DNA of 64,000 nucleotides from Candidatus Rifleibacteriota bacterium (GTDB taxonomy: Bacteria; Muiribacteriota; Ozemobacteria; Ozemobacterales; Ozemobacteraceae), in assembly GCA_015232575.1 (NCBI GenBank), contig JADFZL010000007.1:126277-190276 (forward strand), given 5' to 3'. Positions 1-9,997 of this stretch are shown piece after piece; position 1 is the first letter of the stretch; each line of letters starts with the position of its first letter. The notes under the pieces are model-generated. The model ran no database searches. It had not been told where the DNA came from and worked only from the letters and a program-made list of their open reading frames with translations. Made by a program: the position numbers and the translations under genes.

Positions 1-523
1 GTTCGGGGAATTTTGAAAAATATTTGTGAAATGCTTTAAACAGATCATCAATTTTTGTCATTCCGCGTCCGAGAATTTTGGCACGTGCAATCTTGGCTTT
101 AACAAGCCATTCCCGCGAAGGCTTCCATGAAATGAGTCTGTTTAATTCTCTTTCGGCTTTTTCATAGTCTTTGTTTTTCTCGTGAATTTCGGCGATGAGA
201 AGCTGACCTTCCCAGCGGAATTTTTGATCGATACTTTGTGCATCAACCAGAGTTCTCAGTATTTCCATCGCTTTTTCCGTGTCTTTCATTTCTATGTGAT
301 GTTTCGCGAGGAAAAGATACCCTTCGCCAGCTTTTTTGTTTTGATTATCTCCGAGAAATTTCAGGACTTCTTTTTTGATAAGAATCTCCTGCTCGCCTTC
401 CTTTGCTATTGGTTCAGAAGGTGTAGCAATCATTCCTTTTGCATAAAGAAATGGAATCTGCAGAACAATAAATGCTAAAGTACAAATAAAAAGTGCGTGT
501 GATGAAACATTATTCTTTTTCAT
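1..523 (-). CDS. Secreted TPR-like protein, 3' end outside window
   Basis: An open frame of 174 codons runs from an ATG at 523-521 off the left edge. The N-terminus (MKKNNVSSHALF...) is a signal peptide with a hydrophobic core ending near the A-K at residues 28-29. The rest is helical, charged and repetitive, with TPR-like helices such as AEIHEKNKDYEKAERELNRL, which suggests a periplasmic or outer-membrane scaffold protein. The start lies 2 nt after the stop codon of the hybrid histidine kinase and has no strong Shine-Dalgarno sequence of its own, so translation is probably coupled to the kinase. No family name can be given from this fragment. The reading frame is clear; the function is inferred only from the repeat character. 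Confidence 0.7.
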   Translation of the reverse strand, partial: MKKNNVSSHALFICTLAFIVLQIPFLYAKGMIATPSEPIAKEGEQEILIKKEVLKFLGDNQNKKAGEGYLFLAKHHIEMKDTEKAMEILRTLVDAQSIDQKFRWEGQLLIAEIHEKNKDYEKAERELNRLISWKPSREWLVKAKIARAKILGRGMTKIDDLFKAFHKYFSKFPE

Positions 524-525
524 GG

Positions 526-3123
<2,598 letters not shown>

Positions 3124-3172
3124 TGTCTGATATTCCTTTGGAAGGAGATACTGTAATTGGCAAAGGCTTGAT

Positions 3173-3736
3173 TCATTTTATCTTTTTCAGTATTTCATGT
3201 ACTATTGATTCGAGTGGACAGATGATGTCAATCTTAACATTGCTGACAGCGCTTTGAGGCATTGTTGGAAACTCTGCAGTAGCAGGATCCTGAACAATTG
3301 TATATCCTCCCGATTTTTTAATTGATTTCATTCCGTCAGTGCCGTCATCGTTGGCTCCGGTAAGAATAACTCCGATGAGGTGTTTTCCATAAACACGTGC
3401 TGCACTTTCAAAAAGAACATCAATTGACGGACGGGCATATTTTACTGGATCATCCACAGATAACCCTGTGTAAAGCTCATTTTCAATGAAAGTGTGATAA
3501 CAGGCTGGTGCAAAATATACTGTTCCCTTTTGAATGATACATTTATCTTCTGCCTCTTTGACAGGCAGTTTACAGCTTTTCTGAATTATATTCAGAATCA
3601 GTTCATCATAATCGCATGAAATATGCTGAACAACAAATATCGGAAGATCAAAGCTTTCAGGCAGAGAATTCAAAATTACAGAAATAGCACTGTTCCCGCC
3701 TGCGGAAGTTCCTATTACTACAGCTTTATACGGCAT
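3173..3736 (-). CDS. cheB: Stand-alone CheB-type protein-glutamate methylesterase
   Basis: This is the CheB methylesterase domain alone, without the usual N-terminal receiver. It shows GTSAGG with the nucleophilic Ser near the N-terminus, VVQHI with the catalytic His, and [12 protein letters not shown] with the catalytic Asp. In the family it removes methyl groups from glutamates of chemoreceptors or deamidates glutamines. With no receiver it must be regulated in another way, or act on a non-classical target. I placed the start at the ATG at 3736, which directly precedes the first strand (PYKAVVIG). A GTG seven codons upstream (3757) is possible. It lies 49 nt upstream of the hybrid kinase in the same direction, so the two probably work in one pathway. 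A HEAT-CheR fusion that could be its counterpart lies about 35 kb away at 38570-41662. Confidence 0.9.
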   Translation of the reverse strand: MPYKAVVIGTSAGGNSAISVILNSLPESFDLPIFVVQHISCDYDELILNIIQKSCKLPVKEAEDKCIIQKGTVYFAPACYHTFIENELYTGLSVDDPVKYARPSIDVLFESAARVYGKHLIGVILTGANDDGTDGMKSIKKSGGYTIVQDPATAEFPTMPQSAVSNVKIDIICPLESIVHEILKKIK

Positions 3737-3829
3737 TGTCCATTCTCTGCTGGTCACACTTCAATTAATTATCCCAGCGGACATATTACAAAATATATTA
3801 CATTAAGTCAAACGCTTGATATACAATAA

Positions 3830-3992
3830 CTTAGTACAGCAAATCGTAATAAATGGGTCATTAAACTTTGTCATTTCAACGAAGGGAGAAATCTTGCTTT
3901 TATGAAATCTCTCACATTCGTTCGAGCTGGCAGGTTACCTCAAAGTTAACACAGCAATTTGTTCAATTATTATTATGATTTCGCATACTTAG
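3830..3992. repeat. MITE-like palindromic repeat, copy 1
   Basis: This element fills the middle of the gene-free gap 3737-4145. Its outer ends are inverted (CTTAGTAC at 3830, ATACTTAG at 3992). The core at 3870-3933 reads TGTCATTTCAACGAAGGGAG, then AAATCT, and is followed by the roughly inverted CTCACATTCGTTCGAGCTGGCA. Flanks of about 40 bp on both sides are shared with the copy at 12327-12503, so the mobile unit is longer than the palindromic core. No coding potential was seen. Confidence 0.75.
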
Positions 3993-4145
3993 CGCTCTTC
4001 GGGCCGACTTCCAAGAAAAGAATTGCGAAAAGGCGCAGAGGCTCAAAGAGAGAAATTACAGAGAAAAGCATAAATGATTGAAAGATCAATTAATGCGGTG
4101 GGGCTTCATGAAAAATCAGCAGATTAATTCAGCAGATGGGGTTGC

Positions 4146-6353
4146 TCATACCAGTGGAGCTTTTTTTTCATTTGAACGCGCAGCCTGTTTTTTTGCATGA
4201 CCTTGAAGTATGTCGAGTTTTTCCCTGGCATCTTTGTATCCTGGATAAAGCCTCAAAGCCTCCATTAGAGATAACTCTGCTTCATCTTTTTTTCCTATTG
4301 CAAGATACAGATTTGCAAGATTGAAGTGAAGATCAGGGAAGCCGGAATTCGTCTCTATGTTTTTGATATGCATTGAAATGAGCGTTTCAATCTGGTTAAT
4401 ATAATTCTGAAGCTTTGCAAGACGCTCCTGTAGATCAATATAGTCGGGTTTGTGTCTTGCGGCATTGTTAAAAGATTCATAAGCCTCAGGAAAGTTTCCC
4501 AATATGTGCTGGAAGCAACCAATCAGATACCAGACCCGGACTCCCTTACTTCCAATACAGTTCAGTTCGTGTATTGCAGAATCAAACTCATTGTTTTCAG
4601 CAAGAGAAATTGCAAGATTGATACGCGCTTCAACGAATCCCGGGTTGTGCTCAAGCGCTTTCCGAAATGCTTTTATTGATTCCTGATTTTTCTGTTCAAT
4701 CAGGTATAACCGACCGAGATCGTTGTGAAGATCAGGAAAATTGGGGTTTCGTGCAATTTTATCGCTGACAGTGGAAATTGCTTTTCCGATAAGTTTTCTG
4801 TCAAAGGTAATTTGTCCAAGAATGCCCATTGCAAGATGATTTCCGGGGTCAAGCTCAAGAGTTTTCTTCATAACAATTGTCGCTTCAGAGAAATTGCCGC
4901 CGATTGAAAGGGTTTCTCCGAGCAGCTGATACAGCTTGGGAGAGTCGTTGCAGAAATAAAGAAGATTTCTTATTTTTGCCTGTGCCTCTTCTCTGTAACC
5001 TTGTATCATAAGATTTTTCGCATCGTGAAGAAGAACATTGAGGCTTGTGTCTGGAATAGAGAGAGTGGGTGTCTCAAGCATTGTTTCACATCCTGGGACA
5101 CTGAGAAACGTAGCATCTTTTGGAATGACTGAACTTGAAAGATACTGTGAAAGAGTTTTTTTTGAAGTTGGAGCATGAGTGAGGTTTTCTTTCAGAAGTC
5201 TCTGAATTATTTCCCTAACAGCAAAACAATATTTGTCGCAGGGAAATAATTGGTACAAAGTCTTTCCGTAATCAGTTATTTTTTCAGGGATTCCCGGGAG
5301 AATGCCGCTTATTGAGAATTTATTAATTTTAGGAAATGATTCAGGGCGAATTTCTTCAATCATTCTTGTAAGAAATATGGAAATCTTGTCTTCTGAAAAA
5401 TTAAACCTGGAAAGCGCGTGAAAATACCTTACGCTGTTTTTCACACTCAGAAAATCAACTTTGTCGATCAGAAAAACAGTAAGATCTGAAGACTCAATTG
5501 CGCTGAGAATAAGGTCACTGATTCCGCCATCTGTATCCAGGATTATGTAATCAAAGTGCTCTTTGAGAGTGTTAATCAGAAGTGAAAAACTGTCTGGAGT
5601 GATTTCTTCGGTTTCAAGAATGCTTTTGGGAGCAGGCAGTACATATAAATTGTCGCTCAGATTGATCATGTAGCTTGAAAGTTGAGCTAATTTAGCCCCT
5701 CTGTTCAGTTCAGAAATGAAGTTGCATATCGATTTATCTGAATGAATTCCCAGCAGAAAAGTTGCATCTGAGAAAAATATGTCTAAATCGATAAGAAGAG
5801 TTTTTTTCGGAATTTCCCTTGAAAGAATCTGTGCCATTGTAACCGCAAGGGTCGTTTTCCCGGCACCACTGCGTGGTGACGCAATAGTTATTATTTTGGT
5901 GTCAGAGTCTTTTTCAGATTCGATAAGAGTCGCAGCTTTTTTTGTGGTTTCGCGAAGCCTCAAACTAAGAGCTTTCATCATCTTTGCATTAATGCTTTTG
6001 CTTAAATTCGAATCTCCATGCAGAAGGGCATTAAATTTCGTAAATGGTATTAAAAATAATACACATGCTGTAAGTGCTCTTGCGGTAGCAGATCGAAGTG
6101 CTGCGGGGTCAAGGATTGCCATTTCCCCGAAAAACTCCCCTTTTTTGAGAACCGCAATAGTTTTGGGAATCATAAGAACATCACGAACAAGTATTTCGAT
6201 TTGTCCGGATTCAATAATATAAAGGTCTCTTGAGTTTGTACCTTCGTGAAAGACTACTTCTCCAGGGGAATATTCTTTCCTTGAAAGGATTTGCTCAATT
6301 TCTAAAATCTCTGTATCATTCAGATCAGAGAAAAGCGAAATTTTTCTCAACAT
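4146..6353 (-). CDS. cNMP-binding domain / MinD-like ATPase / TPR fusion protein
   Basis: This 735-residue cytoplasmic protein has three parts. Residues 1-130 form a CAP/PKA-type cyclic-nucleotide-binding domain with a good phosphate-binding cassette (FGEMAI at 75-80, R87 and A89 of the RxA motif). Residues about 150-390 form a MinD/CpaE-type ATPase with PRSGAGKTT at 160-168 and a Walker B-like ILDTDGG at 271-277. Residues about 430-720 are TPR repeats. The signature lysine of the deviant Walker A motif (KGGxGKT) is Arg161 here, with Gly replaced by Ser162, while the P-loop Lys166 is kept. MinD/CpaE ATPases position proteins on membranes or poles, so a cyclic-nucleotide-gated positioning or assembly role is plausible but inferred. 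The gene stands alone between two repeat-bearing gaps. The start is ATG at 6353 with GGAA 8 nt upstream. Confidence 0.85.
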   Translation of the reverse strand: MLRKISLFSDLNDTEILEIEQILSRKEYSPGEVVFHEGTNSRDLYIIESGQIEILVRDVLMIPKTIAVLKKGEFFGEMAILDPAALRSATARALTACVLFLIPFTKFNALLHGDSNLSKSINAKMMKALSLRLRETTKKAATLIESEKDSDTKIITIASPRSGAGKTTLAVTMAQILSREIPKKTLLIDLDIFFSDATFLLGIHSDKSICNFISELNRGAKLAQLSSYMINLSDNLYVLPAPKSILETEEITPDSFSLLINTLKEHFDYIILDTDGGISDLILSAIESSDLTVFLIDKVDFLSVKNSVRYFHALSRFNFSEDKISIFLTRMIEEIRPESFPKINKFSISGILPGIPEKITDYGKTLYQLFPCDKYCFAVREIIQRLLKENLTHAPTSKKTLSQYLSSSVIPKDATFLSVPGCETMLETPTLSIPDTSLNVLLHDAKNLMIQGYREEAQAKIRNLLYFCNDSPKLYQLLGETLSIGGNFSEATIVMKKTLELDPGNHLAMGILGQITFDRKLIGKAISTVSDKIARNPNFPDLHNDLGRLYLIEQKNQESIKAFRKALEHNPGFVEARINLAISLAENNEFDSAIHELNCIGSKGVRVWYLIGCFQHILGNFPEAYESFNNAARHKPDYIDLQERLAKLQNYINQIETLISMHIKNIETNSGFPDLHFNLANLYLAIGKKDEAELSLMEALRLYPGYKDAREKLDILQGHAKKQAARSNEKKAPLV

Positions 6354-6692
6354 AAAATATTTCCATACGGGTTTGCAATAAAAGAAAACTCTCTTAATTT
6401 AAACCATTTTTTGAACATAAGTCACTTCCTTTTCCATAATTTCAATTATTTCAATCAGACAAAGTGAAACCGCAATCTCGCTTTTCCTTTTGCTGTGAGC
6501 ATTTTAGCTATTCTATCAGCATGATTGAGACAAAATCACATGGAAAAGAACTCTTACATATATATTATCATACCTTAAAATAAAACGGTAGTATCTTGCA
6601 TAATTATAGGTCCGTGAAAAGATTCACAACCAGAAGGTCAATTTTGAAGATCATAATCGCTGTTAAATTTCAAGAACAAATCATATCTAAAC

Positions 6693-6737
6693 AAGCTCAA
6701 AGATCAGAAAAGAATATACTTTCTGATCTTTGAGCTT
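6693..6737 (-). terminator. Perfect 18-bp stem-loop downstream of 6786-7394
   Basis: Positions 6693-6710 and 6720-6737 are exact inverted repeats around a 9-nt loop. The stem lies about 50 nt after the stop codon of the minus-strand gene above it. The following minus-strand sequence (GTTTAGATATG) has only a short T-rich stretch, so it may be a weak terminator or an mRNA-stabilising hairpin. Nothing else recognisable was seen in the gene-free stretch 6354-6785. Confidence 0.55.
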
Positions 6738-6785
6738 ACTTTTGATTGTTAAAATGAATGTAGTAAATTTACGCAGTATTCCTTA

Positions 6786-7394
6786 TTATTGAACGCAAGC
6801 CGTGGCAAGTTCTGTTGAGATTTCGCCAAGAAGCGAAACTGCTCTGGTAGCAAGTTGTTTGCAGCTTCTGCTCCAATAGTCGATGCTTCCATATCCTTCA
6901 AAAGCTGAAGTTTGAGCGGACTTGATTAAAGATGTCAGTCTGCTTGTAATGGCATTGAGCATCGGACGGTCACAAAGACTTGCGATATTTGAAGTATGAA
7001 TTACCAGCTCTGTAGCAAACTGTTTTGTACGTTTGCTCCAATAATCAAGATCACCATAACCATCAAATGCAAACCTTTCAGCCTGTTTTATCATTATCTT
7101 ATTTAATTCAACAATCTGTTTGAACTTTATGATGCGGGCAGCTCCGTGATCACGATCTTTGTTTATGGAAATTGCCAGTGAAGTTAGATGTACAGCAGAT
7201 CTGAAGGCGAGAAGCTTAGTCTGTTTCGACCAGTAATCTACGTCTCCGTAACCATCATAAGCCAGTCTACGGATTTCACTGAAGTAAACGCTGTTCGCAT
7301 CAGAGATGTCCGAATCTGCTGCAACGATATCAACATGATAAAAAGAGGTAACTAAGCAAAGTAACAGGATTCCAAAAATCTGAAGTTTTTTCAT
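6786..7394 (-). CDS. Secreted protein with three GYG-DYWS repeats, unknown function
   Basis: I do not recognise the family. The protein of 202 residues starts with a signal peptide (MKKLQIFGILLLCLVTSFYH) and then carries three copies, about 60 residues apart, of the motif A-(Y/F)-(D/E)-GYG-x-(I/V/L)-DYWS-(K/R)-x-x-K-x-x-A: AYDGYGDVDYWSKQTK, AFDGYGDLDYWSKRTK and AFEGYGSIDYWSRSCK. Each is followed by an amphipathic helix, so the whole is probably a three-unit helical repeat protein in the periplasm or at the surface. The ATG at 7394 was chosen because the signal peptide begins there and GGAG precedes it; an upstream in-frame start at 7433 would add 13 unsuitable residues. It is monocistronic, with a promoter candidate upstream and a strong stem-loop downstream. 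Confidence 0.75.
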   Translation of the reverse strand: MKKLQIFGILLLCLVTSFYHVDIVAADSDISDANSVYFSEIRRLAYDGYGDVDYWSKQTKLLAFRSAVHLTSLAISINKDRDHGAARIIKFKQIVELNKIMIKQAERFAFDGYGDLDYWSKRTKQFATELVIHTSNIASLCDRPMLNAITSRLTSLIKSAQTSAFEGYGSIDYWSRSCKQLATRAVSLLGEISTELATACVQ

Positions 7395-7441
7395 TTTTTT
7401 CTCCTGGAATTTTTTTGTATGGAAACATACCACATTCTAGA

Positions 7442-7471
7442 ATTCTAACAATTATATGCTCAATGCGTCAA
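7442..7471 (-). promoter_or_regulatory. Sigma-70-like promoter candidate for 6786-7394
   Basis: On the minus strand TTGACG (7471-7466) and TAGAAT (7447-7442) are separated by 18 nt. Transcription would begin about 35-40 nt upstream of the chosen ATG. This is a match by eye only; no start site evidence is available. Confidence 0.4.
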
Positions 7472-7588
7472 GAGAATTCCATATTGAGAATTATTGAATT
7501 AATGGCAATATAATAATTCTCGTCGCAGATTTTTAATAATTTCTGTATAATACTCCCAGATTTCTCAAATCAAATTATGTATTAATTA

Positions 7589-8021
7589 GAGTGCGTCAGT
7601 CGAACTTGTCCGACCGCGGGGAGTGCGTCGGTCGAACTTGTTCGACAGCGGAGGACACAAAGTGTCCGACCGCGGGGAGTGAGGCGGTCGAACTTGTTCG
7701 AAGGCGGAGGACACAAAGTGTCCGACCGCGGGGAGTGCGTCGGTCGAACTTGTTCGACAGCGGAGGACACAAAGTGTCCGACCGCGGGGAGTGCGTCGGT
7801 CGAACTTGTTCGACAGCGGAGGACACAAAGTGTCCGACCGCGGGGAGTGAGGCGGTCGAACTTGTTCGAAGGCGGAGGACACAAAGTGTCCGACCGCGGG
7901 GAGTGCGTCGGTCGAACTTGTTCGAAGGCGGAGGACACAAAGTGTCCGACCGCGGGGAGTGAGGCGGTCGAACTTGTTCGACCGACGAGAGGGGGCGCGT
8001 GCCCCCTCTCTAAAAAGAGGG
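7589..8021 (+). repeat. 56-bp tandem hairpin array ending in a three-hairpin element (copy 1)
   Basis: The sequence GGACAC-AAA-GTGTCC begins at 7653, 7709, 7765, 7821, 7877 and 7933, exactly 56 bp apart. It alternates with the palindrome TCGAAC-TT-GTTCGA and the spacer GACCGCGGGGAGTG. Two unit variants (GTCGG...ACAGCGG and GGCGG...AAGGCGG) are interspersed. The last unit continues into a third hairpin, GAGGGGGC-GCGT-GCCCCCTC at 7989-8008, which ends 16 nt before the carbamoyltransferase start codon. Open frames crossing the array on both strands are only a result of the repeat having no stop codons. It is much more GC-rich than its surroundings. The same terminal unit occurs at 59364-59457 and 63704-63796. 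Confidence 0.9.
8004..8021 (+). promoter_or_regulatory. Alternative hairpin that would cover the ribosome binding site
   Basis: CCCTCT (8004-8009) can pair with AGAGGG (8016-8021) around CTAAAA. AGAGGG is the only Shine-Dalgarno-like sequence before the ATG at 8025. CCCTCT also overlaps the 3' arm of the GAGGGGGC hairpin (7989-8008), so the two structures exclude each other. This is the geometry of a translational switch. Regulation is inferred. Confidence 0.4.
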
Positions 8022-8024
8022 ATT

Positions 8025-9746
8025 ATGCAGCAGCCTGTGATACTTGGACTTGGGGTGTTTAGTCATGATTCTGGAATTGCTATTCTTCAGGGCGGAAAGA
8101 TTTTATTTGCGGCTGAACAGGAGCGTTTTGACAGAGTAAAGCACAGCCGGGCATTTCCGTATGAAGCAATAGATGCCGGAATTGAATTTCTTGGAATGTC
8201 ATTCAGCGATATTGATCATATTGTAATTAATTACGATACGACGCTTCTTTTAACAATGTACATTTCTTATATCTGGCGCTATCTTCCAAAAAGTCTCAAC
8301 ATGCTTTTTGACCGCCGCAGGTATGAAAATGCCTGGAAATCCGGAAACTTGCGCAACAAAATAATTTCGCGCTATAAATGCAATAGAAACCTAAAGTGGC
8401 ACTCAGTTCCACATCACCTTGCTCATGCTGCCTCGGCTTTTTATTGCTCTGGTTTCGAAAGCTCGGCAATTCTTACTTCTGATGCGCTTGGGGAATTCGA
8501 TTCAGTTCTCATGGCAAAGGGCGAAGGTCTCAGAATAAACGCTCCTGATCGAATTATGTTTCCACATTCTATTGGCGCAGTATATTCGGCAGTAACAGAT
8601 CACCTCGGCTTTTCAATTTATGAGGGCGAGGGAAAAGTTATGGGTCTGGCTGCCTATGGAAATGAGAATCCGATTTTTGACATGAGTGATCTGGTAAAGT
8701 ATCTTCCTGATGGCAGATATGAAATTCGTCCGGAATATTTCTCATTCCCTTACCTTCCATGGGTTCATGAAAACTGGGTCAGCAAAAAGTTTCTCAACCG
8801 TTTTGGAAAGAAGAGAGAAAAGAAAGAGCCTCTTTTGCAGAAACATGCTGATATTGCCAGAGGGCTTCAGAATCTTGCTGACAAAGTTTTTGTACATCTT
8901 ACTCATGGAATTGCCAAAAAAACATCTGAGAAAAACCTGTGCTATGCTGGCGGAGTTGCTCTGAATGGATACAGCAATACGAGGGCACTTTCAGACGGAA
9001 TTTTTGAAAAAATGTTTATTCAGCCAGCGGCAAACGATGGTGGTACAGCTCTGGGAGCCGCTCTATACCATGCTCACAATAATCTTGGATGCCCCAGAGA
9101 ACAGGGAGAATTTTCTCCCTATCTCGGTCCTTCATTTTCTGGCAGAGATTGCGAAAAGGCTTTCTCAGGTGCAGGAATATCTTATTCGCAGCCTCAGAAT
9201 CTTTGCAAAGAAGCTGCGGCACGCCTGGCACGCGGAAGAATAATGGGATGGTTTCGTGGAAAAATGGAAGTTGGTCCGAGAGCGCTTGGGAACAGAAGTA
9301 TTCTTACTGACCCGCGCTTTGCTGCAACAAAAGATCATCTGAACAATGCTGTAAAAAAACGCGAATCTTTTCGTCCGTTCGCGCCTGTTGTACCACTTCA
9401 CAGAGCATCAGAATTTTTCGAAATGCCTGCAGATTCATCTCCTTACATGCTTCTTATAATGAAAGTCCGTCCGGAGTGGCAGGAAAAACTCAGGGCGGTG
9501 ACTCACGTCGATGGCACTGCCAGAGTGCAGACGATTGATCGGAATATTGATCCACTTTTCACATCTCTTCTCGAAGAATTTGAAAAGCTATGTGGAATTC
9601 CTGTTCTGTTAAATACTTCATTCAATGGTCCCGGAGAACCGATAGTCTGTTCACCCGAAGAAGCAGTTAAAACGTTCCTCAACACAGGAATGGATGACCT
9701 TGTACTAGAATCACTGATTTCAGAAATTTCGCGTACAAACCGCTGA
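8025..9746 (+). CDS. NodU/CmcH/TobZ-family carbamoyltransferase
   Basis: This 573-residue protein has the two-domain carbamoyltransferase layout. The N-terminal Kae1/YrdC-linked ASKHA-like domain begins ILGLGVFSHDSGIAIL and contains the metal-binding His motif HHLAHAASAF. The C-terminal domain has EVGPRALGNRSIL and LLNTSFNGPGEPIV, both hallmarks of the family. Members transfer a carbamoyl group from carbamoyl phosphate through carbamoyl-adenylate to a hydroxyl of a sugar or natural product. The substrate here is unknown, because no glycosyltransferase or antibiotic genes are adjacent. The start at 8025 fits the family N-terminus. An in-frame extension to 7959 would translate the hairpin repeat and is rejected. 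The gene is monocistronic and directly preceded by the hairpin element, which probably forms its 5' untranslated region. Confidence 0.92.
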   Translation: MQQPVILGLGVFSHDSGIAILQGGKILFAAEQERFDRVKHSRAFPYEAIDAGIEFLGMSFSDIDHIVINYDTTLLLTMYISYIWRYLPKSLNMLFDRRRYENAWKSGNLRNKIISRYKCNRNLKWHSVPHHLAHAASAFYCSGFESSAILTSDALGEFDSVLMAKGEGLRINAPDRIMFPHSIGAVYSAVTDHLGFSIYEGEGKVMGLAAYGNENPIFDMSDLVKYLPDGRYEIRPEYFSFPYLPWVHENWVSKKFLNRFGKKREKKEPLLQKHADIARGLQNLADKVFVHLTHGIAKKTSEKNLCYAGGVALNGYSNTRALSDGIFEKMFIQPAANDGGTALGAALYHAHNNLGCPREQGEFSPYLGPSFSGRDCEKAFSGAGISYSQPQNLCKEAAARLARGRIMGWFRGKMEVGPRALGNRSILTDPRFAATKDHLNNAVKKRESFRPFAPVVPLHRASEFFEMPADSSPYMLLIMKVRPEWQEKLRAVTHVDGTARVQTIDRNIDPLFTSLLEEFEKLCGIPVLLNTSFNGPGEPIVCSPEEAVKTFLNTGMDDLVLESLISEISRTNR

Positions 9747-9787
9747 TCGTCAATCTTCTGAATCATTATAAGATAAAAGAAAAAGCT

Positions 9788-9941
9788 GTCCGCAGATTAC
9801 GCAGATTTTGCAGATTAAGATTTAAAGATAAGAGATCTCTCACATTCGTTCGAGATGACAAGTGAGCAAAATACCCCTAATTATTGAGCAGATACCAAAA
9901 ATCTTTAATCTTTAACTCTTGAAATCTTGAAATCTGCGGAC
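9788..9941. repeat. Composite MITE-like repeat with 11-bp inverted ends
   Basis: GTCCGCAGATT (9788-9798) and AATCTGCGGAC (9931-9941) are exact inverted ends in the gap 9747-9997. Inside, 9831-9860 is half of the dispersed palindromic repeat (AGATCTCTCACATTCGTTCG, then AGATGACA). A low-complexity TTGTCTTGTGTTG stretch follows at 9953-9980. No gene was seen. Confidence 0.6.
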
Positions 9942-9997
9942 AAAAATCTTTTCTTGTCTTGTGTTGTCTTGTATTGTATTGCGCAAATATCAAAAAT

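Noticed and set aside
182-478. 98-codon plus-strand frame near the window start
   Set aside because: It lies antisense to the secreted TPR-like gene at 1-523, which has a clear signal peptide and is coupled to the kinase.
7589-7980. CRISPR array
   Set aside because: The units are tandem and contiguous with no unique spacers, and no cas genes are in the window.
7959-8024. N-terminal extension of the carbamoyltransferase
   Set aside because: It would read through the hairpin element, while the family N-terminus begins at ATG 8025.
7582-8062. Several overlapping open frames on both strands with repeated GRT/RRTQSVRPRG-like peptides
   Set aside because: They are translations of the 56-bp DNA repeat, open in several frames at once, with no ribosome binding sites and no independent protein features.
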